Positions 16,101-24,095 of a DNA stretch of 64,000 nt are shown here, piece after piece. Made by a program: the position numbers and the translations under genes. How positions within the stretch are numbered: the stretch's first letter is position 1; each line of letters opens with the position of its first letter. Source of the DNA: JAAXIE01 sp965204245 (GTDB lineage: Bacteria > Chloroflexota > Dehalococcoidia > Lucifugimonadales > JAAXIE01); contig CBDBED010000002.1 of NCBI GenBank assembly GCA_965204245.1, positions 372,001 through 436,000 on the forward strand, in the 5' to 3' direction. The notes under the pieces were generated by a model, which was given only the letters and a program-made list of their open reading frames with translations, searched no databases and was not told the origin of the DNA.

Positions 16101-16502
16101 TCAGATAATGACCGTGTCGTCGATGGCCTCCAGAGCCCGTGCCCGGTCGTCGGTGGTGAGCGCAATCATGGCATAGCCGTCTTGGCGGTTGAGGATATGC
16201 ATGCTCTGGATGTTGACGCCAGCTTTCTTCAGGTTGTCAGCTACGCCAGCCAATGCACCGGGCTGGTCACGAAGGCGTAACACTAGGGCATCGTCGCTCA
16301 CGGCCTTGTATCCGGCTTGGTTGAGCGCCGATAGCGCATGGTCAGTGTTGTCTACAGTCAGTATGACGGCCCCGCGGTCTCCGGCTGCTTCGATGTTGAT
16401 GCTTTCGACGTTGATTCCCTCCTCCGCCAGCACTCTAGTGATATCGGCAATCACTCCCACCTCGTTGTTGGCCATGATCACGATGCGGTCCAGTTGGGTC
16501 AT
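16101..16502 (-). CDS. Tandem ACT-domain protein
   Basis: A 133-residue protein made of two ACT domains (about residues 5-65 and 72-133). Each begins with an amino-acid-binding loop: NNEVGVIADITRVLAEEGIN in the first and DQPGALAGVADNLKKAGVN in the second. There is no catalytic domain. Stand-alone double ACT proteins sense amino acids and act as regulators or as detached regulatory subunits. Its ATG overlaps the stop of the upstream histidine decarboxylase-like gene (ATGA), so the two are probably translationally coupled and the ACT protein may sense the amino acid that enzyme uses. Confidence 0.88.
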   Translation of the reverse strand: MTQLDRIVIMANNEVGVIADITRVLAEEGINVESINIEAAGDRGAVILTVDNTDHALSALNQAGYKAVSDDALVLRLRDQPGALAGVADNLKKAGVNIQSMHILNRQDGYAMIALTTDDRARALEAIDDTVII

Positions 16503-17672
16503 CGGGTCTCTCCTTGGGTCGCCGAGTCCAGCCCCCGTGGTGAGGCTATGCAGTCATCGACGAGTTCGTCAATCATACGGCGGGTGACGTGAGGCATGGT
16601 GATGATGTGGGCGTCCTGGCCTTCGGGGGCGATCTGCCACTTGCGGAAGACCTCAGGGGCTGGTTTGGGAAAGACCACGGTCACAGAGTTGTGGTGGCGC
16701 CAAGCCTCTATCCCGCGCGCGTTGAACTGCTGCACCGCATATTCGGCGGTGTCGAGCATGCCTTCCACCACTTGGCGAATGCCTTCTTCTCCATAGCGCG
16801 TAAGGGCATACCAGAGCATGAGCGGCGCGAAACCGCTGCGGGAGCCCGACAGCGTGGTGTCGTGCACCCCCACATACTCCACCGCGCGGCTCACGCGCTC
16901 CACGTAGGCCCCGGCGTGTGAGCACGACTCCACAGGGCAGAGGCGCCCCCAGCAGCTTGTGGCCGCTTACGGAAATGCTATCGATGCCGGCATCAAAGCC
17001 GAAGAGCTGGGGCTCGGCGACGAAGGGAAGGATCATGCCGCTCAGCGCGGCATCGGCGTGGATGTAGGAACTGGTAACGGCAGAGTCTTGGAGGACGCGC
17101 TTGATGCGGCCTAGGTCGTCCACTGCTCCCCGCATGGTGGTGCCGATGTTTGCCATGATCACGGCGGGCACGTCGCGGTGCACGTTTATCATGTCGTGGA
17201 GGTCGCGGTAGTCTATCTCGCCATTTTCCTGGCGCTTGATCATGATGTAGCGGGCGTTCAGGACCCGGACGTTCTTCAGGACGCTGTAGTGGGTGTCCTC
17301 GGAGAAATAGAACATGGCGTTGGGGTACAGTTCACGTGCCAGATACAGCCCGTACATGTTCCCTTCAGTGCCGCCGGATGTCACGTAGCCCCAAGCCTCG
17401 TTCGGGTCGATACGCATCAAGCGGGCGAAATGAAAGATTACATCCCGCTCAATCTCATGGGTGTTGATCCAGTAGTTGCTCTCATGGAAGGGGTCGCCCA
17501 CGTTGTTGAGCGAGTAGTCCAAAAAGGGGTAGAGGGGCGAATAGTCGAACCGCAGGTTGGTCGGATAGCCAACCTGATGCTCCCCGGCGGTGCGGACTTG
17601 GGATAACAGACGGTCAAGCTTGTCCTGTGTATGCGCTCCCCCTATCCCGTCATCCCGTTGTGTCCCGACCAT
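16499..17672 (-). pseudogene. hdc: Histidine decarboxylase-like PLP enzyme with one frameshift
   Basis: A group II PLP-dependent decarboxylase of about 390 residues, starting at ATG 17672 after GGAGGAG. The N-terminal part has NYWINTHEIERDVI, SGGTEGNMYGLY, YIHADAALSG and the PLP lysine in ISVSGHKLLGAPLPCGVVL. At the CCCC run 16909-16912 (GGGG on the coding strand) the frame is lost. Removing one G restores AYVERVSRAVEYVGVHDTTLSGSRSG (in pieces AYVERVSRAVEYVG and HDTTLSGSRSG) and the C-terminus to 16499. So this break is a gain of one base, opposite to the two preceding genes. Members convert histidine to histamine, but related enzymes use other amino acids. Confidence 0.78.
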
Positions 17673-17696
17673 CCGGTTACTCCTCCACCCGCGGGA

Positions 17697-18845
17697 TTAC
17701 GGCTCGCCGAAGCACTTGACCGCGTTTTCCCACATGATGTTGGGCAGCAGAGCGGCATCCAAGCCTTCCCAGTTCAGGACGAGGTCCACCGAGTCTGGGA
17801 AGCGGGTCTCGGGGTGGGGGTAGTCGGAGCTGTACATGAGAAGCTGGTCGCCAAGCATGTTGGATACCATGCTGACCATCTCTGGGCCTTCGTGCAGGAC
17901 GATAGAGGCAAAGAACCTGCCTCCCGTTAGGTATTCCCTGATGGGCTGCTTGAGTTCGGGGACGTATCCCATGTATTCCACTTGGTCCTGCATTCGCGCC
18001 GCCCAGAAGGGCAGCCAGCCGAAACCGGATTCGAGTATGGAGAAGCGTATGGTGGGATAGCGGTCCATTGCACCGGAGCCTATGAAGGAGGCCACGGCCC
18101 TCATTGCGCCCCAAGGGTGGGATGCGGCCCTGCCGAGGAAGGGGTTCTGCCAGAGGTCACGGTAGCCCGGATAGCCCCCGGAGAAGGAGTGGTGCACCAC
18201 GCAGAGCCCTTCCTCCTCCACGCCGGCCCAGACGGGGTTGAGGGAGGGGTGGTCGAGGGGGAAGTCCAACGGTAGGTTGAGCCATGTTCCCACGGCCCAG
18301 GAACTGCTGCCCCAAGTCTTGATCTCTTGGACGGAGTCCTCCACGAACCGGGCGTCCAAGGTGAGCAGTGCTTTGAGGCGGTGAGGGGACTTTTCGCAGA
18401 AATCGTTGAGGAACCTGTGGTTGGCCCGCATCAACTCCGCGTCCACTGCGGGGTTTTGATGTCCTCGAATGGCGCGGGGGACCAGCAATTGCACGTCCAC
18501 GCCCTCTTCGTCCATGTCGCGGAGGCGGGTTTCCACGACCCATTCCGAGTCGGCTGCCGGTAGCTTGGTGCCCATGAACTTCTGGGTACGGCTGCGGGTC
18601 TGGGTCGTGGGGTTGGCTTCACCCAAGGTGCGCGGGGCGTCCTGTCCCCAGCCGCCTGCGGCCCCGCCGAAGTCATAGCGGTGGGTATAGGGTGGGTCGA
18701 AGGTCCCTCCTGAGGTGGTCTTCTTGATGGGGACCTTGAAGGCTTCCAGTTCCTGCCTCAACGCCGAGGGGAGGTACTGCTCCAGAGCCTCCGCCGATGC
18801 CGATACGTGGGTATCCGAGTCGTATACCTTGAACCCGTTTCGCAT
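17697..18845 (-). CDS. Amidohydrolase 2-family (metal-dependent, decarboxylase-like) protein
   Basis: A 382-residue TIM-barrel hydrolase with ATG 18845 after AGAGGGACAG. The N-terminal metal motif is replaced by YDSDTHV (Asp-x-Asp-x-His). Further elements are LLVPRAIRGHQNPAVDAELM, a histidine pair in LCVVHHSFSGG, and the terminal aspartate region MYSSDYPHPETRFPDSV. These are features of the ACMSD/2-amino-3-carboxymuconate decarboxylase-like branch. Substrates in this branch are often aromatic or ring-cleavage acids, which suits the divergent Rieske oxygenase gene 121 bp away. A functional link between the two is inferred from position only. Confidence 0.82.
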   Translation of the reverse strand: MRNGFKVYDSDTHVSASAEALEQYLPSALRQELEAFKVPIKKTTSGGTFDPPYTHRYDFGGAAGGWGQDAPRTLGEANPTTQTRSRTQKFMGTKLPAADSEWVVETRLRDMDEEGVDVQLLVPRAIRGHQNPAVDAELMRANHRFLNDFCEKSPHRLKALLTLDARFVEDSVQEIKTWGSSSWAVGTWLNLPLDFPLDHPSLNPVWAGVEEEGLCVVHHSFSGGYPGYRDLWQNPFLGRAASHPWGAMRAVASFIGSGAMDRYPTIRFSILESGFGWLPFWAARMQDQVEYMGYVPELKQPIREYLTGGRFFASIVLHEGPEMVSMVSNMLGDQLLMYSSDYPHPETRFPDSVDLVLNWEGLDAALLPNIMWENAVKCFGEP

Positions 18846-18966
18846 TCGCTGTCCCTCTGCTAGTACCTGCCTGTAGCAGGTTTGTGTGTTGAAATATAGG
18901 CGCGCGCCCCTGAGTTGTCTATGCTAAGCTGGCATGGCTGGACTTCCCAGACACGGAGGCTCTCCG

Positions 18967-20334
18967 ATGGCTATAGATGCGACTCGCTCCTTTCCGGCAC
19001 GCTCCCCTCTGGCAGGACTGGTGGATATGCAGCGCGGGACCATCAGCCGGGAGCTTTTTGTCGATGAGGAGATTTACCAGCAGGAACAGGAGCAGCTTTT
19101 CAGCCGCGCTTGGCTGTTCGTGGGGCATGAGAGCCAGATACCCAAGCCGGGTGACTATTTCGTTTCCTGCATGGGTGAGGAGTCGGTGATCCTTACCCGT
19201 GACAGGAACGGGCACGTTCATGTGTTCCTGAACACCTGCAGGCACCGGGGGATGAAGGTGTGCCGGTATGACGAGGGCAACGCGCCGGTGTTCACGTGTC
19301 CTTACCACGGGTGGAGCTATGCCACCGACGGGCAGCTTGTGGGTGTGCCGTATTTCAAGGAGGCTTATCACTCGGAGTTGGACCGGAGCCAGTGGGGGCT
19401 GATTGAGGTGCCTCAGATGGTGAACTACAAGGGCACCATCTGGGCCAACTGGGACCCGAAGGCCCCGTCTTTTCTGGACTACTTAGGAGACATGAAGCTC
19501 TATGTCGATGCCCTGCTGGACTCCCGTGATGGCAGCGAGGGCGGGTCGGAGATTATTGGGACGGTCTCCAAGTGGCAGTTTCCGTCGAACTGGAAGTTCG
19601 GGGCGGAGAACTTCCTTGGCGACCACTACCACGGCATCAGCCACCGCTCGGAGATACTGGTGGGTACGGGACCGGGCGGACCAGGGACCGAGAGGCACGG
19701 CGGGAGCAGCAGGGTGCCCAGAGGCAGGTTCCGGGGGAATGTGGGTTTCACCCGTCTGGGACATGGGTCGGGCGGCGGCCCGCCCCTTCCCGGCGGCACC
19801 AAGCAGTTCCCGGAGTTCCCCAGTCATCCGGAGATTGAGGAGTATTTCCGGCAGGTGGCGGAAGAGCGCCAGAAGCGTATCGGCGACAAGCTCTACGCGC
19901 CTGCTGCCACGGGCACGGTCTTTCCCAACATCTCCTTCCATTCGTGGTTCCCGCGTGGCATCGCCGTATGGCATCCCCGCGGGCCGCAGATGACCGAGGC
20001 TTGGCGGTGGTATTTGGTAGATGCGTCGGCGCCGGACTCGGTGAAGGAGTTGCTGCGCCACTACTACATGCGTTACGGCGGCCCCGCTGGCATGACCGAG
20101 CAGGACGACATGGAGAACTGGAATTATGCCACCGTGGCCAGTGCGGGCACCATCGCGCGGCGTCACGCTTACAACTACCAGATGGCGACGGGCCACGAGG
20201 AGCCGGTGGAGGGGCTGCGCGATGCTGTCTTCACCGAGTTCATGAGCGAGCAGAACCCCCGCTGGTACTTCAAGCGCTGGCTGGAGTTCATGGAGGCGGA
20301 TAGCTGGGGGGAGATATTTCCGGTGGCGGGTTAG
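18967..20334 (+). CDS. Rieske non-heme iron oxygenase, alpha subunit
   Basis: A 455-residue protein from ATG 18967 with GGAGG seven bases upstream; an earlier ATG at 18934 is in frame but has no such site. The Rieske cluster is bound by C91-x-H93 (CRHRG) and C111-xx-H114 (CPYHGW). The mononuclear iron site lies in AENFLGDHYHGISH (residues about 214-226), giving two histidines with D219 as the bridge to the neighbouring Rieske site. This is an aromatic-ring-hydroxylating oxygenase large chain. No small subunit, ferredoxin or reductase gene is next to it, so electron supply must come from elsewhere. Confidence 0.93.
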   Translation: MAIDATRSFPARSPLAGLVDMQRGTISRELFVDEEIYQQEQEQLFSRAWLFVGHESQIPKPGDYFVSCMGEESVILTRDRNGHVHVFLNTCRHRGMKVCRYDEGNAPVFTCPYHGWSYATDGQLVGVPYFKEAYHSELDRSQWGLIEVPQMVNYKGTIWANWDPKAPSFLDYLGDMKLYVDALLDSRDGSEGGSEIIGTVSKWQFPSNWKFGAENFLGDHYHGISHRSEILVGTGPGGPGTERHGGSSRVPRGRFRGNVGFTRLGHGSGGGPPLPGGTKQFPEFPSHPEIEEYFRQVAEERQKRIGDKLYAPAATGTVFPNISFHSWFPRGIAVWHPRGPQMTEAWRWYLVDASAPDSVKELLRHYYMRYGGPAGMTEQDDMENWNYATVASAGTIARRHAYNYQMATGHEEPVEGLRDAVFTEFMSEQNPRWYFKRWLEFMEADSWGEIFPVAG

Positions 20335-20380
20335 CTATGACAGACGGCGCTTTGACGCGCTGTGCTCCCTGATAGAATCA

Positions 20381-20968
20381 TCACCGCAGTGCTCGTTTCC
20401 TGCGGTAGAAAACGTATCCTGCCAGCACCAGAAATCCCGCCAGCACCAATACGCTCAAACCACTTATGAGAGGCGTGGTGAGCCGGGTGCGCACTGGTGT
20501 GGGGTCAGGCGTCCATCCCTCGCCCAACTCAGTCAAATCAGCCCCAGCCTTCGACAGTTGGCGTGTCCGGCTGCAGAGGCTCACTTCTGAACCGTCGCGG
20601 GAGTAGACGAGGTATTCGACATCCTCAACGAAACTGAACCCACAACTCGCTCCCATACGAGCGGTCTCGAGGTGGGCCACTTCGTAGACGGAGCCCTTCC
20701 AGACGGTCGTGACAGCGAACTCAATCGTTATTGGGTCGGCGCTGCTCCAGCCACTGATCAATGAGGACGGCTCCCGTATGGAAACCACTCGGCCCGCGAA
20801 GACTTTGGCCGACTGATCGAGTTCCTCGGCAGGTGGACCAGGAACTATACAAGAGCAAGCATAGCTCCGTTGGGGGTGCATACTAGCCCAGAGAATCCCC
20901 AACATGGCGACCAAGGCTACTTGAAGCACTAGGTGGCCGGGGTTCGCGTACAAGGGGGACGCCGGCAT
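20381..20968 (-). CDS. Exported, C-terminally anchored protein with TIMP/NTR-like N-terminus
   Basis: A 195-residue protein from ATG 20968. A hydrophobic signal segment (VLQVALVAMLGILWASM) is followed by the start of the mature part, ACSCIVPGPPAEELD. The Cys-x-Cys just after cleavage, the segment VFAGRVVSI, the strand VTTVWKGSVYEVAHLET and the ASCGFSF ... YLVYS pattern resemble tissue-inhibitor-of-metalloprotease (netrin-like) domains found in bacterial surface proteins. One membrane segment (LISGLSVLVLAGFLVLAGYVF) and the basic tail YRRKRALR anchor it. It begins 4 bp after hyuB. A larger in-frame ORF to 21268 is only overlap with hyuB. Confidence 0.72.
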   Translation of the reverse strand: MPASPLYANPGHLVLQVALVAMLGILWASMHPQRSYACSCIVPGPPAEELDQSAKVFAGRVVSIREPSSLISGWSSADPITIEFAVTTVWKGSVYEVAHLETARMGASCGFSFVEDVEYLVYSRDGSEVSLCSRTRQLSKAGADLTELGEGWTPDPTPVRTRLTTPLISGLSVLVLAGFLVLAGYVFYRRKRALR

Positions 20969-20972
20969 GCTC

Positions 20973-22568
20973 TCAGTCGGCGGGCGCTTCCTCCACAGGC
21001 GTGCCCCAGCCGCCGCCGCCGGGGGTGCGGACGCTGAGGACGTCTCCGGGCACCACGTCGAGGGTCTCCTTGCCGGAGAGGCGGACTTCCTCGTAGCCGC
21101 TGCGTAGGAGGACGTTTTCGCCGTGATGGCCGGGGTGGCCGCCGTGGAGGCCGAAGGGGGGGCGCTTGCGTCGTTCGGAGAGGATGGTGACGCGGGCTGG
21201 GCTGAGGAATTCCACGTCGCGTTGCAGGCCGTCGCCTCCGCGATGGAGGCCGTCACCGCCGGTGCCACGGCGTATGGAGTATTCCTGCAGGCGCAGGGGG
21301 AAGGCGAACTCCAAGGCCTCGACGGGGGTGTTCATGGTGTTGGTCATATTGGTGTGGATGCCGGATATGCCGTCCTTGTCGGGGCGGGCGCCCATGCCGC
21401 CGGCAATGGTCTCGTAGTAGACGAAGGCCTTGTCGCGGACTGGGTCGTGGCCGCCGATGAGCAGGTTGTTCATGGTGCCCTGGCTGGCGGCGGGCATCAT
21501 TTCGGGCAGGGCTTGGGCTAGAGCGCCCAGCAGCACATCGGTGATGCGCTGGGAGGTCTCCACGTTGCCACCGGCCACGCCTCGCTGGGGTTGGGGATGT
21601 ACGAGGGTACCTTCGGGGGCTTTGATGGTGACGGGGCGGAGGCATCCTTGATTGGCGGGTATGTCGCCTGCGGTGATGCAGCGGACGGCGTAGAGGACGG
21701 CGGAGGTGGTGACGGCGAAGGGGGCGTTGATGCAGCCGGGGCGCTGGCCAGCGGTGCCCTCGAAATCAGCGGTCATGTGGTCGCCCTCGACGGTGAGGGT
21801 GACGGCGATGGGGATTAGCTGGTCAGTCTGGCCGTCGTCGTCCATGTAGTCGAGGAAGTGGTAGCTGCCGTCGGGTATGCGGCCGATGGCGGCGCGGGTG
21901 CGGCGCTCGGAGTAGTCGAGGATGGCGTCCATGTGCTCGCGGGTGGTCTCCATGCCGTAGCGCTCGGCGATTTCGCCCAAGCGGCGGGCGCCGACGCGGA
22001 TGGAGGCAATCTGGGCAGCGAGGTCGCCCTTGCGCTCCTCGGCGGTGCGGGAGTTCCGGCAGATGAGTTCCACCACCTCGGCGTTGACCCGGCCACGGCG
22101 GACAATCCTGAGGGGCGGGATGATGGTCCCCTCTTGATATAGCTCGGTGGAGAGGGGGAGGGAGCCGGGGGTCATGCCGCCGACGTCGGCGTGATGGCCC
22201 CTGTTGGAGACGAAGCCAGCGAACTCCTGGTTGTCCTTGCTGCCGATGAAGACGGGGGCGACCATGGTGATGTCGGGGAGGTGAGTGCCGCCGAGGTAGG
22301 GGTCGTTGACAATGACGATGTCGCCTTGGGCCAGCGAACCGACGTGGCTGATGGCGGCTGCCACGGAGAAGGGCATGGCCCCGAGGTGGACGGGGATGTG
22401 GGCTGCTTGGGCGATCATGTCGCCGTCGGGGTCGAAGATCGCGCAGGAGAAGTCGAGGCGCTCCTTCATGTTGGGGGAGTAGGCGGTGCGCTGGAGGGCA
22501 ACGCCCATCTCCTCGGCGACGGAGACGAACAGGTTCTTGAAGACTTCAAGGCTAATGGGGTCTACCAA
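20973..22568 (-). CDS. hyuB: Hydantoinase B/oxoprolinase family protein
   Basis: A 531-residue protein starting at TTG 22568 with GGAGG six bases upstream. It opens with the family N-terminus VDPISLEVFKNLFVSVAEEMG (in pieces VDPISLEVFKN and SVAEEMG), has NDPYLGGTHLPDI, a conserved HHADVGG motif and MTNTMNTPVEALE. The glycine-rich C-terminal VRTPGGGGWG closes it. With HyuA (24096-26093) it forms the ATP-dependent N-methylhydantoinase, 5-oxoprolinase or acetone-carboxylase-like hydrolase pair. Here the two genes are on the same strand but 1.5 kb apart, with two small genes and repeat DNA between them. Confidence 0.9.
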   Translation of the reverse strand: MVDPISLEVFKNLFVSVAEEMGVALQRTAYSPNMKERLDFSCAIFDPDGDMIAQAAHIPVHLGAMPFSVAAAISHVGSLAQGDIVIVNDPYLGGTHLPDITMVAPVFIGSKDNQEFAGFVSNRGHHADVGGMTPGSLPLSTELYQEGTIIPPLRIVRRGRVNAEVVELICRNSRTAEERKGDLAAQIASIRVGARRLGEIAERYGMETTREHMDAILDYSERRTRAAIGRIPDGSYHFLDYMDDDGQTDQLIPIAVTLTVEGDHMTADFEGTAGQRPGCINAPFAVTTSAVLYAVRCITAGDIPANQGCLRPVTIKAPEGTLVHPQPQRGVAGGNVETSQRITDVLLGALAQALPEMMPAASQGTMNNLLIGGHDPVRDKAFVYYETIAGGMGARPDKDGISGIHTNMTNTMNTPVEALEFAFPLRLQEYSIRRGTGGDGLHRGGDGLQRDVEFLSPARVTILSERRKRPPFGLHGGHPGHHGENVLLRSGYEEVRLSGKETLDVVPGDVLSVRTPGGGGWGTPVEEAPAD

Positions 22569-23095
22569 GGAGCACCTCCAGGATCTGGGGACGAGTTGAC
22601 CGGGGTGTGGCTTTGCGGGGGCAATGGTAGCACATGGCTGGATGTCACAATGTCACACGGGTTATAGCTAAAATATTTTTTCGTATCTGAGAATTGTGAC
22701 ATTTGTGACATTTTCCTAGCTGACCAGATACGGAAATGGTGTGACATTTTTTCGTATCTGAGAATGTCACAGATTTTTTGGACTTGTGACATTTGTGACA
22801 ATTTCGTAGCTGGAGAAATGTCACACTGTGACATTTTGGGGGGTGGCCTCCTGAATCCTGATTTTTAGGGCAAGTGCATCCGCAAGAACCGCTTCGGGGG
22901 TCTGGCCGGACCCGGGAGGAGGTCTTGGGGGGGCGGGCACCATTGTGTTCTAGTGATTGTTCTGATGGTAATGGGGATGAAGGGAGGGTGTCAATGGATG
23001 AATGTCATGGCTTGGCTTCAGCCAGATAGCAATGAGAGGGGTGCGGTGGTGGGATTCTTGATGTGCAGGCACAATGTTGTGTACCGAGCAAGGAG
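22569..23095. other. 527-bp gap with a degenerate copy of the variable-word repeat
   Basis: No gene is visible. The left half (22642-22834) is a degraded two-module version of the array described at 2.0 and 51 kb, with the word GTGACAT. The right half (about 22850-23095) is GC-rich with a G-run at 22927-22933 and no clear promoter or terminator. Confidence 0.7.
22642..22834 (-). repeat. Degenerate variable-word modules (word GTGACAT)
   Basis: The word ATGTCAC/GTGACAT occurs repeatedly: inverted at 22642, 22650, 22764 and 22818; direct at 22696, 22705, 22741, 22786 and 22828, with a near copy at 22795. The pair 22696/22705 keeps the 9-base spacing of the intact modules and the copy at 22741 is one base off the expected offset. 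The constant boxes TCGTATCTGAGA (22681 and 22752) and CGTAGCTG-like sequences (22715, 22805) are present. The word is again constant within the block but different from every other block. Confidence 0.75.
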
Positions 23096-23587
23096 ATGAA
23101 GGTGGCTAGGTGCCTAACAATCTGCGTTTTGCTGGCCCTGTCCATATTGGTTGGGTGTGGTGGAGGCCCACGGATGACCGTTGACGAATACGCTATCGCC
23201 TGTGGAGCATTGCTGGATACCTTTGATAGACCACTTCCTGAGGGCTCGTCGGGCTTTCTTTTTGTGGAAGGGGTTTATTTGGAAATGGGAGAATGGAAGG
23301 AACCCCAAGAGCTCAAGGAGTTCCAATCGGCCATGATCATGAGCCTAGAGTCGTCGCTTGAAGCGATGCATGAGGGTTTCGGGGAACCCATGAATAAATT
23401 GTTGAGCAAGGGACTGGGGGTACGCCGTCCTCAAGTGCAAGCTGAGGCAGCGGCAGGCACGGCTGAAAGCGCACGGGCCTCAGCGGCGCGAAAGCTGAGG
23501 GGGTCTGCAAGGACAACCGCAATAGAACATCTCTCGCCAAGCACTCGCGCAACCCTAGAGGAGACGGGCTGCGTATCTCCAAGCTAA
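23096..23587 (+). CDS. Putative lipoprotein of unknown function
   Basis: A 163-residue protein from ATG 23096; the site AAGGAG directly abuts this codon, so GTG 23102 with six-base spacing is an alternative. A hydrophobic signal (CLTICVLLALSILVG) ends in the lipobox LVGC, so the mature protein would start at a lipidated cysteine followed by GGGP. The rest is partly helical with a Gly/Ala-rich segment and a Cys near the C-terminus (EETGCVSPS). I recognise no domain. It is convergent with the membrane-anchored protein at 23602. Confidence 0.65.
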   Translation: MKVARCLTICVLLALSILVGCGGGPRMTVDEYAIACGALLDTFDRPLPEGSSGFLFVEGVYLEMGEWKEPQELKEFQSAMIMSLESSLEAMHEGFGEPMNKLLSKGLGVRRPQVQAEAAAGTAESARASAARKLRGSARTTAIEHLSPSTRATLEETGCVSPS

Positions 23588-23601
23588 ATCAAAGTTAGGG
23601 T

Positions 23602-24024
23602 CTACCACTCATCCGGCGTCGCACACGGATCCAGGTGGCCGCGCAGTTCGGCCCAAAAGGGAAAGGGGTGTTCCGGCGGGTCGGCGAACACCCTGTCGCC
23701 CGTGTGCAGGTCAACGACAGTGCGCGAGGCCAGCGGCTCTTGTAGTTGGCAGTAGATTACGGCTGCGCAGTCCAGCCCTTGGAAGACGGCCACTTGGTGC
23801 GTCACCTTGATTCCTACATGAGTGTCCGTCTCCCGTAACTGCGATACCGCCGCTCCTTGATGGCAGGAGTCGACAACAAACTCAATAACGTCCGGGGCAA
23901 TCAGGGACGCGTCAAGCACCTCTGCGCCCCAACGCCAGCTCCCGCCGTTGACGGCGAGGAATATTACGACAGCGAGGGCGAGCAACAGGACTGCACCAGC
24001 GATTATTGCCGTAGCCCTCCGCAT
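23602..24024 (-). CDS. Small membrane-anchored protein of unknown function
   Basis: A 140-residue protein with one N-terminal membrane segment (AIIAGAVLLLALAVVIFLAV) and an extracytoplasmic domain. The domain contains three or four cysteines (VVDSCHQGA, LDCAAVIYCQLQ, HLDPCATPDEW) that could form disulfides. The segment TDTHVGIKVTH and the final HLDPC pattern suggest a small beta-rich domain, but I cannot assign a family. It lies 72 bp downstream of hyuA on the same strand and could be cotranscribed with it. Confidence 0.62.
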   Translation of the reverse strand: MRRATAIIAGAVLLLALAVVIFLAVNGGSWRWGAEVLDASLIAPDVIEFVVDSCHQGAAVSQLRETDTHVGIKVTHQVAVFQGLDCAAVIYCQLQEPLASRTVVDLHTGDRVFADPPEHPFPFWAELRGHLDPCATPDEW

Positions 24025-24095
24025 CGTCCAAACCCTTTCAGCATCCTTAAGACCAAGGCAGGATGGCGGGATGGCACGCGGTTAAGGGCGATGGG

